64,000 bases of DNA, taken from NCBI RefSeq assembly GCF_003387355.1, contig NZ_QUNH01000001.1, positions 186,001 to 250,000 of the forward strand, given 5' to 3'. The stretch comes from Winogradskyella sediminis. Lineage in GTDB: Bacteria; Bacteroidota; Bacteroidia; Flavobacteriales; Flavobacteriaceae. The notes under the pieces were generated by a model. It saw nothing but the letters and a program-made list of their open reading frames with translations, searched no databases and was not told where the DNA came from. How positions within the stretch are numbered: position 1 is the stretch's first letter; every line of letters begins with the position of its first letter. The translations under genes and the position numbers were made by a program. Positions 18,031 to 27,700 of this stretch are shown here, piece after piece.

Positions 18031-18759
18031 TTAGTCTTGTACTTGGAATACAATTGGAATAGAGAATGGCATTACTACCGACTTTCCTCTCTGTTTACCA
18101 GGCTGCATTTTAGGTAATTGACCGATAACACGTTTAGCTTCTTTTTCTAAACCAGGATGTGGTCCACGAGCTACGATATTAGTAACATTACCTGATTTAT
18201 CAACTTTAAACTGAACAAAGATTCTCTTTTTACCTGGAGGCAAACCTAAATCACCAGCTAAGTCTGTATTAAACTTTTTACCAATGAATTTGTTAACTTT
18301 TTCATTCATACATTGTTTCTTAGCTGCATTTCCTTTTTTCTTTTCACATCCTGGGAAAACAGCCACATTTTCAATAACTGAGAATGGTACCTCTAAATCT
18401 TCTTCGACCTCAACAACTTCTACCTCTTCAACTTCCACAATTTCTGCTTCCATTTCAGTTTCTGTAGATTCTATAACAGTCTCCTCTACTTCTTCTTCAT
18501 CTTCAACAACCTCAATAATTTCTGGTGCTGCAGGTGGTGGTGGAGGTGGAGGTGGTGGAGTCACAATTTGTTCTGTAATTGGGACTTCTTCTTCCAACTC
18601 ATCATCTAAGTTTAACGAGTCAGCAACAATATCTACTTTGTCGTATGTTTTATAGTTAATTGCCATATAGGTGATCCCCAACATTAAGGCAAGACCGACA
18701 GCAAAAAACAGCGAACTGTTTCTACTTACATCCGATTTCTGATTCTTTTTAGGTTCCAT
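18031..18759 (-). CDS. Energy transducer TonB (paralogue 2)
   Basis: A 242-residue TonB: one membrane helix (about residues 16-35), a run of nine prolines (residues 68-76), an acidic Glu/Val-rich spacer, and a C-terminal domain with 'VQFKVDKSGNVTNIVARG', 'QLPKMQPGKQ' and 'FSIPIVFQV'. The C-terminal half is closely similar to paralogue 1, including the two cysteines ('FPGCEKKK', 'KKQCM'), while the linker differs. This looks like a tandem duplication with linker divergence. Which receptors it serves is unknown. Confidence 0.93.
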   Translation of the reverse strand: MEPKKNQKSDVSRNSSLFFAVGLALMLGITYMAINYKTYDKVDIVADSLNLDDELEEEVPITEQIVTPPPPPPPPPAAPEIIEVVEDEEEVEETVIESTETEMEAEIVEVEEVEVVEVEEDLEVPFSVIENVAVFPGCEKKKGNAAKKQCMNEKVNKFIGKKFNTDLAGDLGLPPGKKRIFVQFKVDKSGNVTNIVARGPHPGLEKEAKRVIGQLPKMQPGKQRGKSVVMPFSIPIVFQVQD

Positions 18760-18825
18760 AATATCATTTTTTAATACAACTTCGCTAATTTAACTAAATA
18801 ATAGCAAAACAAACAAGGCTTTGGG

Positions 18826-19188
18826 TTAATTTAATTTATATATATTTATTTTACTTGCAATTAGTGTACCAAAAATAGCACCAATACTATTTGCAATTAA
18901 ATCATATGTATCATAAGTCCGATTAGGATTAAGAAGATACTGCAAGAGTTCTAGGATAAAACCAAAAAAAATTGCTGCAAAACAAATGCCATAATGTAAT
19001 CTTGGTTTCTTTTTAGGGTCAGCATATAAAACCCATAATAATGTTAACCCCAAATAAGCAACAACATGAAATATCTTATCGTCGAAGGAAGTTCCCATAC
19101 TAGGTACTCCTTGCAACGTGATTAAACTCGCAATAACTAATGTCAGCGTATAAATCACGGACAAAAGTAACAGCATTTTTTTAACCAC
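18826..19188 (-). CDS. VanZ-family membrane protein
   Basis: A 120-residue protein with four hydrophobic helices, the pattern of the small VanZ-like family ('[18 protein letters not shown]', '[33 protein letters not shown]'-type ending). The function of the family is poorly known. The first in-frame start is GTG at 19188, overlapping gcvH by 8 bp; an ATG at 19176 is an equally possible start. It probably shares the gcvH promoter. Confidence 0.85.
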   Translation of the reverse strand: MVKKMLLLLSVIYTLTLVIASLITLQGVPSMGTSFDDKIFHVVAYLGLTLLWVLYADPKKKPRLHYGICFAAIFFGFILELLQYLLNPNRTYDTYDLIANSIGAIFGTLIASKINIYKLN

Positions 19189-19561
19189 TTATAAGCGCTT
19201 TATAATCGTCTGCAGATAATAAATTCTCTATTTGTGAAGCCTCCGAGAACTTTAATTTTATCATCCAACCATCACCGTAAGGGTCAGAATTTACTTTTTC
19301 AGGTTCATCTTCTAAACCTTCATTAAACTCTATAATTTCTCCTGACAAAGGCAAAAATAAATCTGAAACTGTTTTTACAGCTTCTACGGTTCCAAAGACC
19401 TCTTCTACATCTAAGGTTTCGTCTAAAGTATCTACTTCTACATAAACAATATCACCTAATTCGCTTTGTGCGAAATCAGTAATACCAATTGTAGCGATAT
19501 CTCCTTCAATTTTGATCCATTCGTGGTCTTTAGTGTACTTTAATTCTGATGGTGTATTCAT
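19181..19561 (-). CDS. gcvH: Glycine cleavage system H protein
   Basis: A 126-residue lipoyl-carrier protein with '[20 protein letters not shown]' and the lipoylation site Lys63 in '[11 protein letters not shown]'. The lipoyl arm carries the aminomethyl group between the P, T and L proteins in the cytoplasm. The P and T genes are not in this window. It has a promoter-like site of its own at the 3' edge of sprA and is followed by a VanZ-like gene. Confidence 0.96.
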   Translation of the reverse strand: MNTPSELKYTKDHEWIKIEGDIATIGITDFAQSELGDIVYVEVDTLDETLDVEEVFGTVEAVKTVSDLFLPLSGEIIEFNEGLEDEPEKVNSDPYGDGWMIKLKFSEASQIENLLSADDYKALISG

Positions 19562-19588
19562 CTTTAGTTTGATATATTATTTATACAG

Positions 19589-19620
19589 CAAATGTAATTT
19601 TTTAATAGCTTCAATTCAAA
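19589..19620 (-). promoter_or_regulatory. Bacteroidota-type promoter for gcvH
   Basis: On the minus strand -33 TTTG (19620-19617) and -7 TACATTTG (19596-19589) are 20 bases apart, matching the consensus. The -33 box ends one base from the sprA stop codon, so gcvH is likely transcribed separately from sprA. Confidence 0.65.
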
Positions 19621-19621
19621 C

Positions 19622-22600
19622 TTAATTACCAAAATTATAACGCAACGTAATCCCTGATCTTATGGAAGTTTGTGGAAACGATGTAGAAATTGCAAATTCT
19701 GAAAAGGTATAATCGAAATAGAATATGGCCGTTAAGTTTTTACTAAAAGAATAATCGGCATTATATTCTAGTCCCCAGATGGTCTGACCTGCCGTAATTT
19801 GATTATTCTCTAAATCTAAGTATCTAATAATGGTTTTATTGTCCCTTACAGTAACATCTAAACTCATGTTTAGATCACTTACAATAATTTGTTTAGGTCC
19901 TGCAAGTTGCGATCTAATTCTTAAGTCTTTAAAGCGATAACCTAACCCTAAGGTGTATTCTTTACCTTGAATTTCGGTCATTAAATTATTATCAAAACTT
20001 AAGGATAAGGTTCTATCTGTTTTTACTTCAGCTAACACCTTAAGCGAATTTTTCATTTCAAAATCTAAACGTACTAATGGACTAAACTGCTCTTCAAGGT
20101 TAATATTACTAAAAAGTGTTTTGTTTTTAAGATTTCCGTTAGCATCTTGATTTGCTGTATTTATAGAACCAATACCAGTTCCTGAATCTATAACCAAATT
20201 ATTTACGTCATTGTCATAATCTAAGTTGGTTCTAAACTGATTAATCGTATACCGCGATCTGTAGCCATGTTGAACCGAAAAACGCTTAAATGTTTTCTTA
20301 AACCATGGTAGCTTCATTAAGCCCGTGTATTTTAAAGTCCAATTAGGAATTGGAACATCTCTAAATGCACTTGTATTTACTTTTTCGGGATCCGTGCCTT
20401 GATACGCAGATAAAAAAGCAGGTATTAATACACGCTGGCTGTTTTTACCAAAACCAACAGGATATCCATCTGCATCTGTTTCATATGGTGTTGATCCATA
20501 AAAGTTTCTCGCTAAACGGTTAGCAACAATCAATCGATTTGCTCTAAAATCATTAAAAGCTGCAGATTGATTTTCATCACTCTTACTAAATGCTGTTTTG
20601 ATTAATGCTGTTGAGATCATAAAATTACCATAAGAATTAGTAATTAAATCCTCGTAAGTATCACTTAAGTTATCGCCATCTGTATCTATTGCAACAAAGC
20701 TTTCAGAGACATTTTCAGCATAGGTTCTGTTTCCGGTTAAATCGATTTTTAGATCGCGCATTGGCTCAACATTAACAGAGTAATCTAGTGTTTTATTTTC
20801 TACCTCGGTATATTGTTGACTAAAATCTGGAAATGTAGTTAACCAACCATTATTAGCGGATAAACTTCTAATGTCTTGTTGACTACCAAAAGTATATCCT
20901 AGCGTAGGTTTTAATGTTCCTATAAATCCTGGTGTAGGTAAATAACCAGGTAAATATGTACCGTTATTTTCTGCATAACTAAATTGAACACGCTTTACCA
21001 TTGTAACGACATCCAAGAACGTATTGTAAGCTTTTTTACCCGCACTGAGTTTATTAGGGTCATCGGCTTTATCGCCTTTATCATCAGCAGCTTCTGGTGT
21101 ACCAGGACGTCTTCTTGCTACTGTACTTCTTGTTCTTCCTCTTGCTTTTTGTTTCCCTGCTTTAACCAATCCTAAGGTTTTATAGAGGGTTTCCATATTT
21201 AGGGTTGTATTAATATTGTGTGTATTGGAGTTCTGTATAGAATTCCCCAAGTTATAGGTATTATAAACCCCTTCATTATCTGGATCTTCTACTTCTAATC
21301 CTTCATTTAAATCCGATCCTTTTTGCCATTGAAATGCTCCATTATACGCATAGGTTGCTCTTAAGAAACTTAATGCTGGAATTTTATATAGAGGTATTTC
21401 ATAATTAAGCTGAAACTGTTGTGTTTGATAATTTGGATCTCCAAAATCGAAGAACCCATCCCAAACATCGAGTTCTGGGTCTTGTGAGCCATTAATCTCG
21501 TCATCAATAAAATAATTACGAACAATATTGGTGTTAGCAGCATTAAAGTTAATGCTTAAAGCATCGGTAAGATTATAGTTTATAGCATACTGAAAATCGA
21601 ATGTATAGTTTCGTCTAAATAATTCTTCAATACCAATATTGCCTTCACCTAACTCAACTTCTCTGAATTTCTGTTTATTAAACTGTCTATTAAAATCTGT
21701 ATTTACCGAAATATTTGATGGCAACAGATTAAGGTTAAAATCCTTTAATATTTTCCAGTTTTTACCCGTAAATAATGAATCGTTATTTTTAAAAGGTTCC
21801 AATTTTAAAGGCTGAAACGCATAATTATAATTGGCTCCTGCTCTAACGGTTTGATCTAAGGAGTTTTCAATTTCGAAATCTCGGTGTTCTACTTTATTAT
21901 ATGAATAGTTTAAAGTAAGATTTTCGACATCGTAAATACGCGATTTAGAATCGTTAGTTTTTTGTTTTCTTACACCAATAAAGTTAATGCTTTTACGCTT
22001 GGTATAATCTTCGGATTGTTCTCGTATACGATCCTCTTCTTCTTGAGAAGTTGCGGCATCTAATCTAGATTGTAGTGTAAGGTCATTATAATATTGATCG
22101 TATTTGGGAGTCACCATCTCTTCACTTTGAGAGTAATTAAACGGCAATTGCACTCCCCATTTTTTAGGTAAAAGCTGTCCTAATTGTACGTTAGTAACAA
22201 CATCATATTGTGCTACATCTTCTAAACTTCTTTCGCTTGGTCCTTCTTCTATACCACCAAACCCAACAGTACTTTTTCTACCAGTTGCACTTACACTTGC
22301 AAAGTCTGCGATCTTAGTATCCATACTTAAAACTGCTGCCCAACCTCCTTCATTATCCATATCAGACATGCGCAATTCATTAAACCAAAACTCTCCACAA
22401 GAATTCATATCCGTAGAGCCAGAATTTTTAACCCCAACCATTAAAACTCTAATATCGCCAAAATTAGGATTTCCTTTTATACCAATGCGTTGCTGTTTTT
22501 GTGTTCCAACAATATCATCATACGGAGCATTTATAGATCCTAAAGCGGTTTCATCGAGCTCACCATCAATGACATTATAAAATGTAGGATCCTCGTTGCT

Positions 22601-25600
22601 TAATGTACCTGCAGAAATGCCCAGAGCTTTAATTTTCTGTAAATGCTCTAAAGGCATATTTATTTCATTCTGCTCTGGCCATACACGTTCTCTAGAGCTC
22701 CCTTCTGCATCTGAAGAAGGAAGTAATGGCACTTCAATTTGATAATAATTTTCAGTAAAATCATTACCCATTCTAATAAATGCCACCATTTCACCAGGCT
22801 CTAACATAGACCCTTCTTGTGCTTCGGCATGTGTAAACATACGCAGCTTCTTATACTGACGCATATCTACATTAATATTTTTATAAACTCCACGAGCGTC
22901 CGTTGGTCTTAAATCGCATGCCTGAAGCACCAAAGATTGTTCGTTTTGTCTTACAATAGTGTTATTATTATTTAACTCTTCTTGCTCTACTCCTGGTGGT
23001 CTTTCATAACCTGCATTATCTTGTACACCTACAACACCAACATTAAATTCTGCATTTGGACTGTCATTTGTGTCATCGTTATCTAAATCTAGAGTGTAAC
23101 GTCTCCAATCACTACGCACCAAATCTAAAGTCGCGAAACGCAATACCGTATTCTGTGTAAAATCGGACATAAACAAACGCGCAAAACGAATAGATCTAAT
23201 ATCTGAAATACCTCCAATAGCTTCACGTATATCGCTTTCTGCAATAGGAATTCTAAACTGATACCAATTGACATCATTCCTTACATCACCATTTGGTAAA
23301 ACCACTTGAACATTTTCTTTTATATCATTAATATAAGGATTATCTATTGTTAAACTGGCTGGTGTAATATCGACTTCGTATTGATAATAGCTATCAATAG
23401 TATTCATGGTGTTATCTCTATTAATATCCTCTACATCTGGCTGAGTCGTAGATCCTCTATTTGTGTCTGTAAAGGTCTCTGGTGTATTACCTTCTGTACC
23501 ATTATATTTTTTGTAGCGTTCAAAAATATCTCCATCCGTATTGAGATAGTACAAGTAGTTATCATTTGATGGATCCTCTCCAAATTGTGCTCCAAATTCA
23601 GCAATTTCTTCTGCATCATTAAAACCATCAAATCCAACATCTTGGTTGGTACGTTCTGCTCCAGTTGTTCCAAAAGTATAAATAAGCGATTGGTTTTGTG
23701 GTACAACACTACCAAAATCCGTTCGGGTTAAGATGGAAACATCACCATTTTCTGGTAAACCGTTTTCATATAGTTTTTTCCCATCTTTTAAAATATCTTC
23801 AGAAATATTACCCAGATTTACAAATAATTTACCTCCTGTGTTGGCTGCATTATCTAAGAAAGGATCTTGAACCCAAAATTCTATATATTCAACATTAGCT
23901 TGTTCAAAATCCGTAGATGTAATTTGTCTCGTAATACCTGCCCAACTTTTAGAAGGATCTAAAGCGGCACCGTTGGCCGCAGCAGGATCAAAGTTATATG
24001 GTCCACGTTCTGTAGGATAATATGCTAAATCCAATGTATTTATTACGGATGTTTGCCCTTGTACAATATCTTGATTAAAAAGTTCTTCAATAAAAATACG
24101 ACGTGTATATAAATCCGAAACATCATCATCAGTAATTCCTGATGGACGCTGTGAACTATAAAAAATTGGATCAATAGTATACCAATTTAAAAGTGCTCTA
24201 CCGTATCCATTTTCTATACCATTGACGTCACTACCAGAAATTGTGTTTGGTAAATCTTTTGGCCTACTCGATAAGGTCCAAGATAATGGACTTAATAAAT
24301 TAATAGATCCTTGTGTGCCTTCAAAATCATCGATATAAGCTGTAGCTTCATCATTAAAGTCGGCTCCACTTGAAGCTCCAGGCATTAGATAGGCAAATTC
24401 TCCTCTTAGTGAGAGATCCGAAGGAACATCGGTATCTATATTGGGTAATTTATTCACCATACGGGTTAAAAACGGCACTTCTGTAGAATAGTTTCCATTA
24501 AATCCAAAAATGGTATTATTTATGGGTTCTGAACTGTAGTTTGCTTTTTGAGTAATCGGACGCTCATTAAGATTTAATAAGGTAGCTCCTAATACAAAGT
24601 TTTCATTAAACTGATGTTCTACATTAACACCTGTAAATCGTTTTGTTTGCTGACCAAACACAGCATTATTTTCAACAGAAACGTTAATTGGTGTGTTAGA
24701 CTCCTTTAAGGCTTCATCTAAAATTTCTACGCGTCCTAATTGATAGTTTATGGTATAATCTACACCTTCTACCAAAGTACGACCACCCGCAGTTACTGTT
24801 ACCGAACCTCTTGGCACATTAAAGGCTCCGATAGAAATACCACTATCTCCACCACTACTTTTATAACGTCCTTTTATTTGGAATTTATTTTTTTCCGCTT
24901 CATCTAAAGCAGCGGTTTTTGTAGATTTATAAAGTATATCGTAAACGTATTTTTTCTGATTTTCGTTATAACCACTCTGTGTATCTCCTATATCTTCGTA
25001 ATCTGTGGCATTGTTATTTGGGTTACCGTCATCATCTAAAACATCAAATAGATAACGTCCAAAAGGTTCTGCTTTGGTAAAAATAATTTTTCCATTCTGA
25101 CTCAGGACGGTTTGCCCTTCAACGTAGTCAAAAAAGCCATCACCACGCGCTTGTGGATCTCCGTTGTAATTTAATTTATCTAAATGAAATAGCCGAATTA
25201 ATGGTGTTTCACTAATTTCAGTATCGTCGCTAGTATCTCCAGTATTATTATCAAAAATCGGAAAAGGAACTTCTACATCATTAACAACTGCTGGTGTAAT
25301 ATAGTTTAATGCAGAAGCTTCGGTGTAAAAGATATTTAAGGTAAAATCTTCTTGACTCAATTGAAATGCACCTGTATCGTAGATGTTTTTCATCATCAAA
25401 TCCCAAATCGGTTGGTCTACAGAAGTCACAGCACTTTTAAGCATTTTGAGTACTAAACTTTGATTACTTACAACCTCTGTCCCAGAACTGTCATCCACTG
25501 TTGTAGCATCGATACCATCATTTGCAAATTCACCTACTTGATAAACTTGTCCACCAATAGTATATTGAAACGCCACGGCTAAAACTTCGTCATTAAGCAG

Positions 25601-26968
25601 ACGTTGACTTAAAGAAATATATCCTAATTCTTCATTTAAAACGTATTCTTGACCTTCGGTTAACTTTCTAGCCGATTCTAATTTACCGTAATCAAAACCT
25701 TCATTAACACTAACATTTACACCTCCCTGGATATTGGTTATATTTCTAACGGCCTCTGTTAATAGAGAGCCTGCTCCTCCAATATTTGTTGGGTCAAAAT
25801 CATTATTACCATTATCTGGCTTAGCTCCAGGATTATTTACAAACCCAGATGGTAAAGGGGTAAGTCCAATGTTTTCTGCTGTAGACTCTCCTAAATCTTG
25901 AAATGCGACAATATTTCTTACATTTTCTGTCTGGTTATTTCTATTGGTCACCCAAACTTCTACTCTTGTAATTTGTAGTCCCTGATTATCTATAAAAGGA
26001 TATTGTAATAAAGCTTTATCGTATGTTTCTCTAAAGTATTGCGCTAAGAAGAAGTGTCTATTTTCGTCATAATCTCTGGCAAAAAACTCGAACTCTTCTA
26101 CAGTTCCACCACCTTCGGCAACCACAGATTTAGATTGCGATTGTTGTTCTGAAAAGACCGCAGTAACTCTGGTTTTTCCAAATTGCAATTCAGTTTTTAC
26201 CCCAAAAAGACTTTGAGCTCCTGTAATTAAGGAACTGTTGAGTGGCATACTCACGTTACCGACTTCAATTTTTCGAATAATATCGTCTTCCGTTGGTGTG
26301 TATTCTAATTTTACTACTTGTTGAAAATCGAAAGTAGCTTCGGTATCATAATTTGCCGTTACTTGAAGTCGCGTACCAACTTTACCCAACAAACTTAAAC
26401 TAATTCTCTGATCGAAATCGAAGGTAAAATTCGTTCTATTAGTTGGAGAAAAAGAAGGATTATCTTGTTTTGAGAATAGCACACCCAAGTCTACTTCCAC
26501 AGAACCTTGTGGTATTACATTAATGGTATTGCCGCCAAAAATGGTTTCAAACAACCCTGAATTCACATAAAATTCTGGTAGTAAATTTTTCTGATCCTCT
26601 TCCGAACCTTCTTTTTGTCCAGCTTTGGCATCTGCCATTTTTTTATAATAAGCTTTTAATTGCTCTTGCAATACCAACTCTTGAAATTCTTCGGCTGTAA
26701 GAATTAAAGGATAATTAATATTAAAATTCCCTATTTTTTCAGAATACACATAGCGGTCTAAAACCGGATCGTACGTATATTTTGAGACAATGCTATTTGG
26801 ATTGGGCATGTTTAATTTTCCAAATGCAAAGGTGGTTTTTGTAGAGTCTTGTTCTACTTCGGTTTCTTGAGAAAAAACGGAATGGCTACTTATTAGCATC
26901 AAAAAAGCTAATATGCAATAAAACCTGTAGGAATAGTTTGGATTATAGTTAGTTGTATTCAATTGCAT
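19622..26968 (-). CDS. sprA: Type IX secretion outer membrane translocon SprA/Sov
   Basis: A 2448-residue exported protein with a signal peptide (residues about 1-34, ending 'SSHSVFSQ'). Length, the N-terminal 'TFAFGKLNMPNPNSIVSKY' and the long series of strand/turn repeats identify SprA (Sov in Porphyromonas), the very large barrel that exports T9SS cargo with C-terminal signals, including gliding adhesins. The C-terminus ends in a barrel-type strand ('GITLRYNFGN'). The start ATG overlaps the ruvA stop by 1 bp (TAATG), so the two are probably translated from one mRNA. No other T9SS gene (gldKLMN, porV) is in the window. Confidence 0.96.
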   Translation of the reverse strand: MQLNTTNYNPNYSYRFYCILAFLMLISSHSVFSQETEVEQDSTKTTFAFGKLNMPNPNSIVSKYTYDPVLDRYVYSEKIGNFNINYPLILTAEEFQELVLQEQLKAYYKKMADAKAGQKEGSEEDQKNLLPEFYVNSGLFETIFGGNTINVIPQGSVEVDLGVLFSKQDNPSFSPTNRTNFTFDFDQRISLSLLGKVGTRLQVTANYDTEATFDFQQVVKLEYTPTEDDIIRKIEVGNVSMPLNSSLITGAQSLFGVKTELQFGKTRVTAVFSEQQSQSKSVVAEGGGTVEEFEFFARDYDENRHFFLAQYFRETYDKALLQYPFIDNQGLQITRVEVWVTNRNNQTENVRNIVAFQDLGESTAENIGLTPLPSGFVNNPGAKPDNGNNDFDPTNIGGAGSLLTEAVRNITNIQGGVNVSVNEGFDYGKLESARKLTEGQEYVLNEELGYISLSQRLLNDEVLAVAFQYTIGGQVYQVGEFANDGIDATTVDDSSGTEVVSNQSLVLKMLKSAVTSVDQPIWDLMMKNIYDTGAFQLSQEDFTLNIFYTEASALNYITPAVVNDVEVPFPIFDNNTGDTSDDTEISETPLIRLFHLDKLNYNGDPQARGDGFFDYVEGQTVLSQNGKIIFTKAEPFGRYLFDVLDDDGNPNNNATDYEDIGDTQSGYNENQKKYVYDILYKSTKTAALDEAEKNKFQIKGRYKSSGGDSGISIGAFNVPRGSVTVTAGGRTLVEGVDYTINYQLGRVEILDEALKESNTPINVSVENNAVFGQQTKRFTGVNVEHQFNENFVLGATLLNLNERPITQKANYSSEPINNTIFGFNGNYSTEVPFLTRMVNKLPNIDTDVPSDLSLRGEFAYLMPGASSGADFNDEATAYIDDFEGTQGSINLLSPLSWTLSSRPKDLPNTISGSDVNGIENGYGRALLNWYTIDPIFYSSQRPSGITDDDVSDLYTRRIFIEELFNQDIVQGQTSVINTLDLAYYPTERGPYNFDPAAANGAALDPSKSWAGITRQITSTDFEQANVEYIEFWVQDPFLDNAANTGGKLFVNLGNISEDILKDGKKLYENGLPENGDVSILTRTDFGSVVPQNQSLIYTFGTTGAERTNQDVGFDGFNDAEEIAEFGAQFGEDPSNDNYLYYLNTDGDIFERYKKYNGTEGNTPETFTDTNRGSTTQPDVEDINRDNTMNTIDSYYQYEVDITPASLTIDNPYINDIKENVQVVLPNGDVRNDVNWYQFRIPIAESDIREAIGGISDIRSIRFARLFMSDFTQNTVLRFATLDLVRSDWRRYTLDLDNDDTNDSPNAEFNVGVVGVQDNAGYERPPGVEQEELNNNNTIVRQNEQSLVLQACDLRPTDARGVYKNINVDMRQYKKLRMFTHAEAQEGSMLEPGEMVAFIRMGNDFTENYYQIEVPLLPSSDAEGSSRERVWPEQNEINMPLEHLQKIKALGISAGTLSNEDPTFYNVIDGELDETALGSINAPYDDIVGTQKQQRIGIKGNPNFGDIRVLMVGVKNSGSTDMNSCGEFWFNELRMSDMDNEGGWAAVLSMDTKIADFASVSATGRKSTVGFGGIEEGPSERSLEDVAQYDVVTNVQLGQLLPKKWGVQLPFNYSQSEEMVTPKYDQYYNDLTLQSRLDAATSQEEEDRIREQSEDYTKRKSINFIGVRKQKTNDSKSRIYDVENLTLNYSYNKVEHRDFEIENSLDQTVRAGANYNYAFQPLKLEPFKNNDSLFTGKNWKILKDFNLNLLPSNISVNTDFNRQFNKQKFREVELGEGNIGIEELFRRNYTFDFQYAINYNLTDALSINFNAANTNIVRNYFIDDEINGSQDPELDVWDGFFDFGDPNYQTQQFQLNYEIPLYKIPALSFLRATYAYNGAFQWQKGSDLNEGLEVEDPDNEGVYNTYNLGNSIQNSNTHNINTTLNMETLYKTLGLVKAGKQKARGRTRSTVARRRPGTPEAADDKGDKADDPNKLSAGKKAYNTFLDVVTMVKRVQFSYAENNGTYLPGYLPTPGFIGTLKPTLGYTFGSQQDIRSLSANNGWLTTFPDFSQQYTEVENKTLDYSVNVEPMRDLKIDLTGNRTYAENVSESFVAIDTDGDNLSDTYEDLITNSYGNFMISTALIKTAFSKSDENQSAAFNDFRANRLIVANRLARNFYGSTPYETDADGYPVGFGKNSQRVLIPAFLSAYQGTDPEKVNTSAFRDVPIPNWTLKYTGLMKLPWFKKTFKRFSVQHGYRSRYTINQFRTNLDYDNDVNNLVIDSGTGIGSINTANQDANGNLKNKTLFSNINLEEQFSPLVRLDFEMKNSLKVLAEVKTDRTLSLSFDNNLMTEIQGKEYTLGLGYRFKDLRIRSQLAGPKQIIVSDLNMSLDVTVRDNKTIIRYLDLENNQITAGQTIWGLEYNADYSFSKNLTAIFYFDYTFSEFAISTSFPQTSIRSGITLRYNFGN

Positions 26969-27549
26969 TATAAGTTTTTTAGAGCTTCTTTAATAATCTG
27001 CTCCACTTGGGCATCTGGTTGGGCTTTTAAAATTTTATCGACAACTTTTTCAGATTGTTTTTTATTAAATCCTAAAACATCTAAAGCAGATAACGCTTCA
27101 TCTTTGTGTCTATTGTTTGGCACTAAAGAAAGTTCATCTATACCATACACTTTTAACACTTTATCCTTTAAATCTATAATAACACGTTGGGCCGTTTTTA
27201 ACCCGATACCTTTTACACTTTGAATTAATGACACATCTTCACTTGCTATACCTTCCTTTACTTGGTCTGGACTTAATGACGACAGCATGGTTCTAGCCGT
27301 ATTGGCACCAATACCACTAACAGATATTAATAGTTTAAAAATTTCGCGTTCAGTTTTTGATGAAAACCCGTAAAGACTTTGAGAATCTTCGCGTACTTGA
27401 AGATAAGTATACAGCTTTAAATGTTCTTGGTCTGGTATTTTAGAAAATGTGTGTAGCGATATATTAATAAAATAACCAACACCATTACAATCTATCACAA
27501 CGTCTGTTGGATTTTTTTCTACAAGTTTACCCTCTATATGTGTAATCAT
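26968..27549 (-). CDS. ruvA: Holliday junction branch migration protein RuvA
   Basis: A 193-residue protein starting 'MITHIEGKLVEKNPTDVVID' with the two helix-hairpin-helix segments ('LISVSGIGANTARTMLS' and 'SVKGIGLKTAQRVIIDL') and the C-terminal domain that contacts RuvB. RuvA tetramers bind Holliday junctions and load the RuvB motor. ruvB lies 7 kb away in the same orientation. A -7 like box TACATTTG is at 27579-27572. The stop overlaps the sprA start. Confidence 0.96.
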   Translation of the reverse strand: MITHIEGKLVEKNPTDVVIDCNGVGYFINISLHTFSKIPDQEHLKLYTYLQVREDSQSLYGFSSKTEREIFKLLISVSGIGANTARTMLSSLSPDQVKEGIASEDVSLIQSVKGIGLKTAQRVIIDLKDKVLKVYGIDELSLVPNNRHKDEALSALDVLGFNKKQSEKVVDKILKAQPDAQVEQIIKEALKNL

Positions 27550-27571
27550 TTATAACGAAAAGTTAAAAAAC

Positions 27572-27579
27572 CAAATGTA
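27572..27579 (-). promoter_or_regulatory. Possible -7 promoter box for ruvA-sprA
   Basis: TACATTTG on the minus strand, 22 bases before the ruvA ATG; fits TANNTTTG. No clear -33 TTG at the right distance. Confidence 0.4.
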
Positions 27580-27700
27580 ATAAAATTATTTTCATTAGAA
27601 CATATCGCTGCAGACTATGAAAACAATACGTCATTATAGTTTGTTTTCAATAATTTTGGCTATCTACAATCCAAGCATAACCATTGTTTGTAACAAATGG

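Noticed and set aside
18284..18655. A 123-residue open frame antisense to the second TonB gene with a Gly run
   Set aside because: The Gly run is the reverse complement of the proline codons in TonB; no start signal or homology.
19562..19621. Glycine riboswitch upstream of gcvH
   Set aside because: The gap is only 60 bases and holds a promoter; there is no room for the aptamer.
23431..23715. A 94-residue minus-strand frame within sprA
   Set aside because: Same strand but other frame inside the continuous sprA coding region.
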